A DNA stretch of 64,000 nt, from assembly GCA_004295565.1 (NCBI GenBank), contig AP019416.1:2542001-2606000 (forward strand). Reading direction: 5' to 3'. Each line of letters begins with the position of its first letter. Position 1 is the first letter of the stretch. This document shows, piece after piece, positions 44,160 through 53,151 of the stretch. Position numbers and translations under genes: made by a program. The notes beneath the pieces were generated by a model. The model made no database searches. It saw nothing but the letters and a program-made list of their open reading frames with translations, and was not told the DNA's origin. This DNA is from Vreelandella olivaria (GTDB taxonomy: Bacteria; Pseudomonadota; Gammaproteobacteria; Pseudomonadales; Halomonadaceae).

Positions 44160-45087
44160 ACCCAGTAATAGAACTACAGCGAGTTACCAAGCGTCACGGG
44201 GCGCTGGTGCGACTAGCTGAAATAGATCTCACCATCAAAGAAGGCGAGATGCTCGCCCTGCTGGGACATAATGGCGCGGGCAAGACGACCATCATGAAAC
44301 TCATACTGGGCTTGATTGCGCCCAGCTCGGGCCATATTGACGTCCTCGGTGGCGCTCCTGACGGGCCACATGCCGAACGCCTACGGCGTCAGTTGGGATA
44401 TCTTCCTGAAAACGTCACCTTCTACGAACAGCTCACCGGGCGTGAAGTGCTCACCTATTTCGCTCGTTTAAAGCGCGCTGACCGCCATCAGGTAACGGTT
44501 CTGCTTGAGCGTGTGGGCCTGGTCGAAGCCGCCGACCGTCGCGTTAAAACTTACTCCAAGGGCATGCGCCAGCGCCTTGGCCTGGCCCAGGCTTTACTAG
44601 GGTCTCCCCGGCTATTGTTGCTGGATGAACCCACCACCGGCCTTGATCCCGCGGCCACCCGCGATTTTTATCAAGCGGTAAAAGCCCTACGCGACAACGG
44701 CTGTACCGTGCTGCTCTCTTCCCATGTACTGCCTGGCATCGAACCCTATATCGACCGCGCCTTGATCCTGGGCAAGGGCGACGCCTAGCCCTTGGCAGCC
44801 TTGAACAACTGCGCGAAGAAGCACAGCTACCGCTCACATTCCGTATCCACGGCACATTGCTGGCCATGCAGTCTCAGCTGTGGAAAGCCATGTCCCTTGA
44901 GCCTATCCCAATCAATGAGCGCTGTGTGGAGGTCAACGTGCCCGCGGAAAATAAAATGCAGGTACTACGTCAATTAACCACCATGCCGAATATCGACGAC
45001 ATCGAGTTATCACCACCCACGCTTGAGCATCTCTACACGCATTTTTCTACTCGCCCCGCTTCACTGACGCCAGGAGCCAGCGCATGA
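44156..45087 (+). CDS. nosF: NosF, ABC transporter ATPase for Cu-centre assembly; one frameshift
   Basis: Walker A is [13 protein letters not shown], the signature is [15 protein letters not shown], and Walker B is [13 protein letters not shown]. The first frame stops at 44788; a lost base near 44781 restores [20 protein letters not shown] and the C-terminal domain up to 45087, about 310 residues, the normal length. It is coupled to nosD upstream and nosY downstream by 4-bp overlaps. Confidence 0.93.
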
Positions 45088-45908
45088 AGGCCATGTTCAT
45101 CGTCGCCGCCAAAGAGTTCCAGGATGGCCTGCGTAATCGCTGGGTACTGGCGATCACCGTGATCCTTGCCGCTCTGGCAATGGGTATTGCCTACTTTGGT
45201 GCCGCTGCGAGCGGCGGTCTTGGTTTTACTTCACTGGCCACCACCCTGGTCAGTTTATCAACTCTGGCCGTTTTTCTGATCCCCTTAATCGCGCTGATGC
45301 TAGCCTACGACGCCGTTGTTGGTGAGCAGGAGGCCGGCACGCTACTACTGCTACTCACCTACCCTATAAGTCGTTCGGCGTTGCTGTTTGGTAAGTTCTT
45401 CGGCCATGGGATGATTCTGGCTGTCGCCACGCTACTCGGTTTTGGTATCGCGGGTATGGTTATTGCGTTGGGCGCTGAAGGCGTACCGCTTATCCAACTA
45501 ACCGTCGGCCTAGCACGATTGATCGCCAGCAGTGTGCTCTTGGGCTGGGTGTTTTTGGCCTTTGCCTACCTGATCAGCGTAACGGTCACCGAAAAGGCAC
45601 GGGCCGCCGGGCTGGCACTAGGAGTGTGGTTTCTGTTCGTGCTGGTATTCGATCTAGTACTGCTGGCCCTACTGGTTGGCGTCAAGCAGGGGGGCGATTG
45701 GCTCCCCTACCTGATGCTGCTCAATCCCACCGACAGTTTTCGCTTGATCAACCTGTCGGGGTTCGACAGCACACAGCTAGAAAGCGGTATCGCGGCTATC
45801 GCGCAGCAAGGTGCGTTCCATTCTGCCTGGCCACCCCTGGCAATGCTGGTTTGGGTCGTGGTGCCCCTGCTATTGGCCGTCCGTCGCTTCCACCGTCATA
45901 CCGCTTAA
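45084..45908 (+). CDS. nosY: NosY, ABC transporter membrane subunit
   Basis: 274 residues with six hydrophobic segments (LAITVILAALAMGIAYFGAA, TLAVFLIPLIALMLAYDAVV and others). It forms the permease with NosF and passes a sulfur species for the CuZ site to NosD. The motif AYDAVVGEQEAGTLLLLLTY is typical of ABC-2 permeases of the NosY type. Frame intact. Confidence 0.94.
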   Translation: MKAMFIVAAKEFQDGLRNRWVLAITVILAALAMGIAYFGAAASGGLGFTSLATTLVSLSTLAVFLIPLIALMLAYDAVVGEQEAGTLLLLLTYPISRSALLFGKFFGHGMILAVATLLGFGIAGMVIALGAEGVPLIQLTVGLARLIASSVLLGWVFLAFAYLISVTVTEKARAAGLALGVWFLFVLVFDLVLLALLVGVKQGGDWLPYLMLLNPTDSFRLINLSGFDSTQLESGIAAIAQQGAFHSAWPPLAMLVWVVVPLLLAVRRFHRHTA

Positions 45909-45947
45909 CATCATCTCTTAACATCATTTTATTAACGAGGATTGACC

Positions 45948-46496
45948 ATGCCCGCGCTGCTGCCCATTCTGGCCCTTATTATTTTGCTCATGACCGGTTG
46001 CAACAATGCCACTGACAGCGCCGAAAGGATGCCGCCTCAGCCTATTAGCGGCGATGACATCTGCCATGTATGCGGTATGTTTATCACCGAATTCGAAGGC
46101 CCCAAAGGTCAGGCATTTATGCAAAGCCACAGTGACGCGCGTAAGTTCTGCTCCACGCTGGAGATGTTCGTTTTCCTCCAGCAGCCCGAAAATCAGACCC
46201 AGCTGCGCCACGCCTATGTACATGATGCCGGCGTTACACCCTGGGAAGCCCCTAAAGACGATGCCTTTATCCCTGCAGCAGACGCTTGGTATGTGGTCGG
46301 CCATGATCGGCGCGGCAGCATGGGCCACACCCTTGCGCCGTTCTCCAGCCATGAGCATGCCGAGCAGTTCGCAGCAGTTCATGGTGGCGAGATAATCACC
46401 TATGACGATATCGACCTGGAATTGCTCGCCCGGCTCGGGCGCCACGAAGGAGCGGCCATGCCGCCCACTCAATGGCACAATAAAAGTGAGGAGTGA
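45948..46496 (+). CDS. nosL: NosL, copper-binding lipoprotein
   Basis: NosL is an outer-membrane-type lipoprotein that delivers Cu(I) to NosZ. The lipobox is LLMTGCNNAT; the copper motif CHVCGMFITEFEGPKGQAFM is clear. ATG 45948 follows a CGAGG site; a TTG at 45942 is less likely. The last codons (KSEE, stop TGA) lie inside a 7-bp tandem repeat that continues for about 45 bp downstream, but adding or removing repeat units would not change the stop. Confidence 0.92.
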   Translation: MPALLPILALIILLMTGCNNATDSAERMPPQPISGDDICHVCGMFITEFEGPKGQAFMQSHSDARKFCSTLEMFVFLQQPENQTQLRHAYVHDAGVTPWEAPKDDAFIPAADAWYVVGHDRRGSMGHTLAPFSSHEHAEQFAAVHGGEIITYDDIDLELLARLGRHEGAAMPPTQWHNKSEE

Positions 46497-46540
46497 GGAG
46501 TGAGGAGTGAGGAGTGAGGAGTGAGGAGTGAGGAGTGAGG
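46485..46540. repeat. Tandem repeat, eight copies of AGTGAGG
   Basis: Eight perfect 7-bp units, from the last codons of nosL into the gap before the SirB2-like gene. The copies are identical, so this is either a young slippage array (a usable VNTR) or an assembly artefact. It has no spacers and is not CRISPR. Confidence 0.9.
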
Positions 46541-46557
46541 CAGAAAGTAGCCGCAAT

Positions 46558-46944
46558 TCAGGCCAGCCAGGAAAGCGGGCTGTGACGTATCGCGGCCCCC
46601 ACCATATAGGCAAAGGTAGCCACCGCTACGACGGCGGCCATAGCACGCGCTTTGGGCGTTGGCCCCCGCTTAATCGCAATGGTGCCAATACCGATATAGG
46701 CCAGCAGCGCCAGTAACTTGGCGCCAAGCCAAGGGAGCTGCCAGGGCCACACAGAAAGTAACACCATCAAGGTAACGCCCAGCCCCAGCAGAGCCGTATC
46801 AATAAGGTGAGGCAGTACCTTGACCCAACGGGCGTTGAGCCGCGGGCTTTCCTGCACCGACCACCAGGCGCGAACCACGAAAAGCGTAATGCTCAGCGCT
46901 GCGGCGGTCATGTGCAGGTGCTTGATGAGAAAATAGTGCTCCAT
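46558..46944 (-). CDS. SirB2-family membrane protein
   Basis: 128 residues with four hydrophobic segments. The pattern of the SirB2 family is visible: HYFLIKHLHMTAAALSITLF at the N-terminus with paired histidines, and LIDTALLGLGVTLMVLL. Function is unknown. It is convergent with nosL and follows the gene at 46956 by 11 bp. The frame is intact. Confidence 0.82.
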   Translation of the reverse strand: MEHYFLIKHLHMTAAALSITLFVVRAWWSVQESPRLNARWVKVLPHLIDTALLGLGVTLMVLLSVWPWQLPWLGAKLLALLAYIGIGTIAIKRGPTPKARAMAAVVAVATFAYMVGAAIRHSPLSWLA

Positions 46945-46955
46945 GGAACCCGTCC

Positions 46956-47349
46956 CTAGCCAACGTTAACCGCATTGCCGTGATGATCGAAGGCAAGAAA
47001 AGACGTGATATTACCCATTTGCAGCGACTCCATCATACGCTGGAGCTGCCGTTCAACCTCGGCGTCATCTTTTGGGTCGTCCATGGCAGCAGTGAAGACT
47101 AGATCCCATGCGATCTCGGTACGGCGTGATTCCTCGACCAACGCCGCCATGCTGGTCAATTCCTCCGTCGACTTATCTACGCATACCACAGGCACCAACA
47201 CACCCCCTTCCCCCCTGTTCGAAGCGACGACGCTGCTCGGCATCGGGGAAATCGGGCAACTCTGCACGTACAAACACAAACAGCAGACGCTGGGGCTTAG
47301 GTTGTTTACGCGCTTCCTGAAGTAAATCGGCAAACGTCGCTATGGTCAT
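46956..47349 (-). CDS. Small cytosolic protein often labelled 'ribonucleotide reductase subunit alpha'; one frameshift
   Basis: After repair the product starts at ATG 47349 (MTIATFADLLQEARKQ), runs through QRLLFVFVRAELPD, and continues FEQGEGGVLVPVVCVDKSTE to the end at 46956. The run of six G near 47210 needs five. Length is about 130 residues. Relatives in pseudomonads and halomonads carry the ribonucleotide reductase label, but no RNR motif is present and I regard that label as unfounded. It probably forms an operon with the SirB2-like gene. Confidence 0.7.
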
Positions 47350-47431
47350 AAAATGGGCCTTATCGCTAGTGGTTTAGAATCAGAAGGTGAGAGAGTAGAT
47401 AAGAATGAACAGCTGAGACTAATAGATGGCG

Positions 47432-47999
47432 TTACTCGGGTGACTCTACGAAAAGCCACAGCAGCAGCATGACCATAAATAGAGGTATCAACAGGCTAAG
47501 TGGCGCTGCGCGCCAGCCATAGGCTTGTACGACCAGAGGCGTCATCCGTAAGGAAAACCCTACGCCGGCGCTTAAAAGCGAGACAAAGGGCTACAAAAGA
47601 AGTGCCCAGCGATCAGGCATCCAGCCTTTGGCGTGGGCGATGCCGGTGGCCATCACTGCCCCTCCAAGCCGAGGCCGACGCCCACCAGCAAAAACTCCCA
47701 CGGGCGGCTTGCCACGCCAAACCCACCCAGCGCCAGCGCCAGTCCTAGCAAAAGCCACTGCATCAAACGACAGGTGTCTCCCCGCCTGGCGATATACCAA
47801 GCCGGCCATGCCAACAGCACACCGCTACTCAACGGTATCAGCACATAGTGGGACTGTTTTGCGAGCAGTGCGTAAAGTGTCCAGCTAGCCACTGCCAGGG
47901 CACTTGCCAGGGCATTAGCAGCATGGCTACCAATAACTGGTAACCATTTACAGGTGGTGTTGATGTCTCCAACGTGGGAGGCGGCACAGATGATGGCAT
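47432..47999 (-). CDS. Hydrophobic membrane protein (possibly MFS-like), broken by several frameshifts
   Basis: Joining three frames gives a chain of about 190 residues. It begins MPSSVPPPTLETS, with hydrophobic segments VASWTLYALLAKQSHYVLIP, LLLGLALALGGFGVASRPWE, VVQAYGWRAAPLSLLIPLFM, and ends LLLWLFVESPE at 47432. The pieces look like part of a major facilitator protein (GWRAAPLSLL, RRGDTCRLMQWLLLG), but too short for a complete one. It could be a short real gene or a remnant. An upstream ATG at 48038 is possible. It is divergent from narX. Confidence 0.5.
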
Positions 48000-48175
48000 G
48001 GCGTTTCCCAGCGAGGGTATAAAGACATCGGAAGACATGCCAGAATTGTCGGCAAATACCGAGTGCAGGTCAAAAAACATCCGAGGTAGACAGGCTACCC
48101 CAAAAGGAATAGCCCTCGTATCCACATGCAGACAGTGCCACACTCTCCTACCTCTTCCGCGCTAACGGAACTGCC

Positions 48176-50073
48176 ATGAAATTACTTCAACGCTCCCTGG
48201 TTGCTCGCATCATTGCGTCCCTGCTAGCCATTAGCGGTATGGCACTCATCTGCATTACCTTAACCATGGCAATGTCTAATAGCAGCCGTGGCGATGCTGC
48301 GGCGATCAATGTCGCAGGTTCCCTACGCATGAATGCTTATCAGATCATGGGAGCCTTGCAGCGCCTGACATATGCCCCAGAGGAGATAAGCGAAGCACAA
48401 CTAGACAGCTTGGTGGCGAGCTTTGATCAGCGTTTAAATGGCACAACCCTTCAGCAAACTATTCCGGCTGATGACCGCCACGAGCGCCGTCGTCAGTTGG
48501 AAAAGATTCAGACTTACTGGCAATACTCACTTCGTCCGGCACTCAAGACACCGCCCTCCACAACACAGCTTGACTTGAATACGCTGGAAACGATGATCGT
48601 GGCGATGGTCAATGATATCGAACAGCTAGTGACCTACCTGGAACAGAGCACTGAAGCTAAGGTTCGGCTGCTGAGCATGATGCAAGTGCTTTTTTTAGTG
48701 CTGATTGCGATAGTCGTCGCCATCGCCCTCTACGATGTTCGCTTTAACCTGGTAGTGCCTTTACGGCAACTGATGGTGCTTGCCCGCGAGGCGGCGCAGC
48801 GTAACTTCAAGCCACGTTCTCAGCTCCGCGGTAGCGACGAGTTGGCTTTGTTGGGTCACACTTTTAACAAGATGTCTGCTGAACTGGCAACAAGTTACGC
48901 CGCGTTGGAAGAGAAGGTATCGCGCAAGAAGCAGGAACTTGAGCGCAGCAATCAGGCACTGCGGGTGATGCACGATGCCAGTCGCGCACTGTATGGCGGT
49001 GGTAACGATCTCTGTTCTAGTGCAGCCCCATGCTGCGCGAACTGGAAAAACTGCTGAATATCGGACCGATACGGCTTTCGTTAAAAGACCCTTTCGACCA
49101 GCGGACAATGCCAGTATTGGAAACTCACTCGCGCACCCGACCAGAGTACTGCCGTGACCAGGAGTGCCATGCCTGCCTGATCGACCCCCGCCCCTTGGAA
49201 ATGGTGACCAATAACCAGTCACAGTGCTTGCTGCTACCTATCAGCGTAGGCGATACGCTGCTAGGCACTCTGGAGGTGTGGTACCCCCAGGAGCGTCTCA
49301 ACGACAGCACCCGTCGGCTACTCACGATGTTAGCCGACCAGCTCGCCACAGCGGTCTACCTGCAGCGGCGTATCGAAGAGCAGCAGCACGTCACACTGAT
49401 CAACGAGCGAACCATCATTGCGCGTGAACTGCATGATTCTCTGGCGCAATCACTCTCTTATCTTAAGATGCAGGTTGCCCGACTGGAACGCATGCAGCAA
49501 AAAGAGGCAACCCGAGAGGCTCAGTCCGCGGTATTCGATGAACTACGTACCGGTTTGAACAGCGCCTATCGACAACTGCGCGAGCTACTTACCACTTTCC
49601 GACTCAAGCTTGAGGGGCCGGGGCTGCAATTTGCCCTGAGCCAAACCGTTGAGGAGTTCAGTCAGCGTATGGGGGCAACGGTCGAGCTTGACTACGATGT
49701 GCCGCCTTATCTACTTAACCCCAATGAAGAAATTCACGTGCTGCAGATCATTCGTGAGGCACTGGCCAACACCCACAAGCACGCCCAAGCCCACTGGGCT
49801 GCCGTGACGGTACGCTTCACCGAGGCTCAATTGCTGGTTCGCATTGAAGATGACGGTATCGGCCTGGAAGACGATAGCTCGCCGCCCATGCACTACGGAT
49901 TGGTAATCATACGCGACAGAGCCAACACTCTGAATGGGGAGCTGAGTATCACTAACCGCCCTTCAGGAGGAGCCAGCATTGAGATAACCTTCACCCCTTT
50001 AACTGCTCGCTTAATTCAGCAGCAGCCTGCTTCGGTTGCTCCCAACTCTCACTTAGGTACAGGGACTTCTTAA
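48176..50073 (+). CDS. narX: Nitrate/nitrite sensor histidine kinase NarX; one frameshift
   Basis: NarX senses nitrate in the periplasm and phosphorylates NarL. There are two membrane helices (about residues 10-33 and 168-188) with the nitrate-binding P-box [16 protein letters not shown] at 44-59 between them. A HAMP segment follows, then a cysteine-rich central module ([13 protein letters not shown]), the H-box [18 protein letters not shown] and a GHKL ATPase domain. Near 49030 CCCC needs five C to read [13 protein letters not shown]. Restored length is about 632 residues. It overlaps narL by one base. Confidence 0.94.
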
Positions 50074-50740
50074 TGACGCTGTCAACTGCCAAAGACACAC
50101 CTGCCAGTCTGATGATTATCGACGACCATCCGCTCCTACGTCGTGGCGTGATACAGCTGCTTGAGCTAGAAGACGACCTTGAACTGGTTGGCGAAACGGG
50201 CGACCCTGAAGAAGGCATTGCACTGGCCCTCAAACTTGAGCCTGACCTGGTTTTACTGGATTTAAACATGCCGGGCGTCAATGGCTTAGAAGCCTTGCGC
50301 CGCCTACGGGAAGCCAACTATAGCGGCCGTGTGGTGATGTTCACTGTTTCCGACCATGAGGATGATGTTGTCGCCGCACTGCGTAACGGTGCCGACGGTT
50401 ACCTGTTAAAGGATATGGAGCCTGAAGACATGGTTCGCCAACTGCGTCAGGCTGCTTTGGGGCGCATGGTCATCAGCGAAAGCCTGACCGCCCTACTCGC
50501 TGAAGCCCTGCGTAATCAGCGCAATGCCCCACCACCCCGGATATTCATAGCCTAACGCAGCGTGAACGCGAAATTCTGCAACAGCTTGCTGGCGGACTCT
50601 CCAACAAGCTCATCGCACGCAAGCTGGATATTACCGAAGGCACGGTCAAGGTTCACGTCAAGCACCTGCTCAAAAAGCTTAACTTACGCTCGCGTGTCGA
50701 AGCCGCCGTCTGGGCAGTCCAGGAAGGTATCGATCACTAA
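50073..50740 (+). CDS. narL: Nitrate response regulator NarL; one frameshift
   Basis: A receiver domain ([11 protein letters not shown], phosphorylated aspartate 63 in [11 protein letters not shown]) and a LuxR-type helix-turn-helix ([36 protein letters not shown]). Near 50540 CCCC needs five C to join the linker ([12 protein letters not shown]). About 222 residues. It is downstream of and coupled to narX, upstream of narK. Confidence 0.94.
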
Positions 50741-50816
50741 TCGATTCTGTGTGGTTACCTCTAAAGACTCCCAGAATACTTTTGCTCTGACCCGCCTTTA
50801 CCTCCTCTCGATTTTT

Positions 50817-50830
50817 CTGTTTAAAATCAA
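50817..50830. promoter_or_regulatory. FNR-like box before narK
   Basis: CTGTTTAAAATCAA: 8 of 10 conserved positions of TTGAT-N4-ATCAA. It is about 148 bp before the narK start and close to NarL-type heptamers at 50756-50762 (TACCTCT) and 50799-50805 (TACCTCC). Confidence 0.4.
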
Positions 50831-50845
50831 TGAATCCAGGCTTTT

Positions 50846-50881
50846 CAGCGACTACCTCTCAAGAGGTATGTCGCTGTTTTT
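50846..50881 (+). terminator. Hairpin after narL: terminator that also reads as a NarL 7-2-7 site
   Basis: The stem CAGCGACTACCTCT pairs with AGAGGTATGTCGCTG (one-base bulge) and is followed by five T, a good rho-independent terminator for narXL. Its inner part, TACCTCT-CA-AGAGGTA (50853-50868), is a perfect 7-2-7 inverted repeat of the NarL/NarP heptamer, 110 bp before narK. Either or both roles are possible. Confidence 0.65.
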
Positions 50882-50977
50882 CATGCTATTTCCACCTATT
50901 CCCCAATTTCTTCCCCCAGCGTATCTTGCTTTCTAACTGCTAGATGCAGACAGGTTTGATGCCAAGGGGAAATCGCT

Positions 50978-52570
50978 ATGAGCAAGAGAAATGCCGACAT
51001 TGAGAAATGGAATGTCGAAGACGCCCAATTCTGGGAACAGGAAGGCAAGCACATTGCCAACCGCAATCTATGGATATCCATCCCCAGCCTGCTGATGGGC
51101 TTTGCTGTCTGGATGATGTGGGGAATGATTACCACCCAGATGCAGAACCTGGGTTTTTCGTTCACGGTTAACCAGCTATTTTCACTGACGGCGCTTGCCG
51201 GTCTAGCAGGTGCCACCCTGCGCATCCCAGCATCGTTCATGATCCGCATCGCTGGCGGGAGGAACACCATCTTCCTGACCACCGCGCTATTGATGATCCC
51301 CGCAGCCGGCACTGGTATCGCCTTGATGAACCCAGGCACGCCGTTCTGGGTATTCCAGGCATTGGCGCTACTTTCAGGTATCGGTGGCGGTAACTTCGCT
51401 TGTTCAATGAGCAACATTTCCACTTTTTATCCCAGCAAGCAGCAAGGTTACGCCCTGGGCATGAATGCAGGCCTGGGTAATTTCGGCGTCACTACCATGC
51501 AAATTGTCATCCCGCTGGTAATGACCGTCGGCATTTTCGGCGCTATAGCCGGTTCGCCGATGGAATTGCAAAGCGCTAGCGGTACGCTGATCGGCAGGAT
51601 CGAAGCAGGTACCGATACCTGGATCCAGAATGCTGGCTTTATCTGGCTTGTATTCCTGGTTCCATTAGCGTTCGCCGGTTGGTTCGGTATGAACAATCTT
51701 CGCACTATTACGCCCAACCCTGGTTCGCCGCTGGCGGCTTTCAGCAAAGTATTAGGCCTCTACGGCGTCGGCATGGTGACTGCCATCGTCGGCATGCTGG
51801 CTCTCAGCTGGCTTAATATGTGGATTGCCCTACCGCTAACCATTGTTCTGACTTTGGTGCTATTGCGCCTGATTCCTGGCGACCTCAAGCCTAATATCCA
51901 GAAGCAGTTCGCGATATTTTCCAATAAGCACACTTGGTCAATGACCATCCTCTACATTCTGACCTTCGGCTCCTTTATCGGCTTCTCTGCAGCCCTGCCG
52001 CTCTCCATCAACGTCATCTTCGGCAACATGATGGAAGCGACTGCCGATGGCACGCTGATTCGCGTGGCCAACCCAGAGGCTCCCAGCGCCTTAACCTGGG
52101 CCTGGATAGGGCCCTTCGTGGGTGCTCTGATCCGTCCGCTGGGAGGATGGATCTCCGACAAAGTGGGTGGCTCCATCGTCACCCAAATCATCTCTGCGGT
52201 CATGGTGGTCGCCTCTATCGCCACCGGCTACGTGATGATGCAGGCCTATAACGCCACCGATCCTAATCAATTCTTCTGGCTATTCCTGCTGCTATTCATC
52301 GTGCTATTCGCCGCCAGTGGTATCGGCAACGGCTCTACCTTCCGCAGCATCGGGGTTATTTTCGACCAGCAGCAGAAAGGCCCGGTACTTGGCTGGACCT
52401 CAGCCGTCGCTGCCTATGGCGCCTTCATCGCCCCGCGGGTAATGGGTGAGCAAATCCAGGCCGGCACACCGGAGCTTGCCATGTACGGCTTTGCGGTCTT
52501 CTACGCCATCTGTCTGGTCATCAACTGGTGGTTCTACCTACGCAAAGGTGCCTACGTTAAGAACCCCTAA
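50978..52570 (+). CDS. narK: Nitrate/nitrite transporter of the NarK type
   Basis: A 530-residue MFS protein with twelve hydrophobic segments. It carries the two nitrate-signature regions (GIGGGNFACSMSNISTFYP; GNFGVTTMQIVIPL) and the N-terminal block WEQEGKHIANRNLWISIPSL of the NarK2-like branch (probably nitrate/nitrite exchange). Frame intact. It lies downstream of narXL with probable NarL and FNR sites before it, and is separated from narGHJI by more than 30 kb. Confidence 0.92.
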   Translation: MSKRNADIEKWNVEDAQFWEQEGKHIANRNLWISIPSLLMGFAVWMMWGMITTQMQNLGFSFTVNQLFSLTALAGLAGATLRIPASFMIRIAGGRNTIFLTTALLMIPAAGTGIALMNPGTPFWVFQALALLSGIGGGNFACSMSNISTFYPSKQQGYALGMNAGLGNFGVTTMQIVIPLVMTVGIFGAIAGSPMELQSASGTLIGRIEAGTDTWIQNAGFIWLVFLVPLAFAGWFGMNNLRTITPNPGSPLAAFSKVLGLYGVGMVTAIVGMLALSWLNMWIALPLTIVLTLVLLRLIPGDLKPNIQKQFAIFSNKHTWSMTILYILTFGSFIGFSAALPLSINVIFGNMMEATADGTLIRVANPEAPSALTWAWIGPFVGALIRPLGGWISDKVGGSIVTQIISAVMVVASIATGYVMMQAYNATDPNQFFWLFLLLFIVLFAASGIGNGSTFRSIGVIFDQQQKGPVLGWTSAVAAYGAFIAPRVMGEQIQAGTPELAMYGFAVFYAICLVINWWFYLRKGAYVKNP

Positions 52571-52590
52571 ATAGGGCTTGCTTCTTTACG

Positions 52591-52609
52591 CCCGGAGCCA
52601 AGCTCCGGG
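52591..52609 (+). other. Hairpin between narK and the universal stress gene
   Basis: CCCGGAGC, loop CAA, GCTCCGGG; a perfect 8-bp stem followed by TCTTCT. It may be a weak terminator or an mRNA stabiliser. Confidence 0.5.
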
Positions 52610-52635
52610 TCTTCTACCCACTGCGGGAGGACACC

Positions 52636-53094
52636 ATGAAAATCATGATCGCCTATGACGGTTCGCGAAACGCCAAGCTGGCTCTCGCTCAGGTCGTCAA
52701 CATGTTCCGCTGTAACCAACCTCTACTGGTACTGGTCGGCGTGGTGGAGAATCCACTCGACGCTACCGATAACAACGAGGCGCTTTTTCAGCAGGAGCAC
52801 GATGAGGTTAAACGGCACCTTCAAGAGGGTGTGGCATTCGCTATCGGCGAGGGTTTTCAAGCCGAGCAGCTTCTCGCCGAAGGGGATGCGCGCAAGATGT
52901 TGCTGCAGGCCACTCGCAAACTCTCGCCAAACCTACTGGTCATTGCCCGCCATAGCCATCAACCGGACGGCGGCATCATCGCCAAGTCGTTGACTTATTT
53001 TGTTGATGAACTCGACTACATGACGTTCGGCAGCGTCAGCTCGTTCCTGGCCCGGCGCGCCGAGTGTCCCTTGTTGATCCTACCCAGCCCTTGA
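52636..53094 (+). CDS. Universal stress protein (UspA family)
   Basis: 152 residues with the Usp alpha/beta fold: N-terminal MKIMIAYDGSRNAKLALAQV and C-terminal ECPLLILPSP. The ATP-binding G-2x-G-9x-G(S/T) motif is not evident, so it may be the non-nucleotide type. It lies between two nitrate transporters, a frequent position for Usp genes in denitrifiers, with a strong ribosome site GGGAGGA. Confidence 0.88.
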   Translation: MKIMIAYDGSRNAKLALAQVVNMFRCNQPLLVLVGVVENPLDATDNNEALFQQEHDEVKRHLQEGVAFAIGEGFQAEQLLAEGDARKMLLQATRKLSPNLLVIARHSHQPDGGIIAKSLTYFVDELDYMTFGSVSSFLARRAECPLLILPSP

Positions 53095-53151
53095 GCATCC
53101 CCTACCCCTCCTTTGGTAAAGACCACCCTTGGGACACAGGACGATACGACC

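Noticed and set aside
46485-46540. CRISPR array
   Set aside because: Seven-base units without spacers and no cas genes; a simple tandem repeat.
45924-46613. Minus-strand ORF of 229 residues with LLTPHSS repeats
   Set aside because: It is antisense to nosL; the repeated peptide only reflects the 7-bp DNA repeat.
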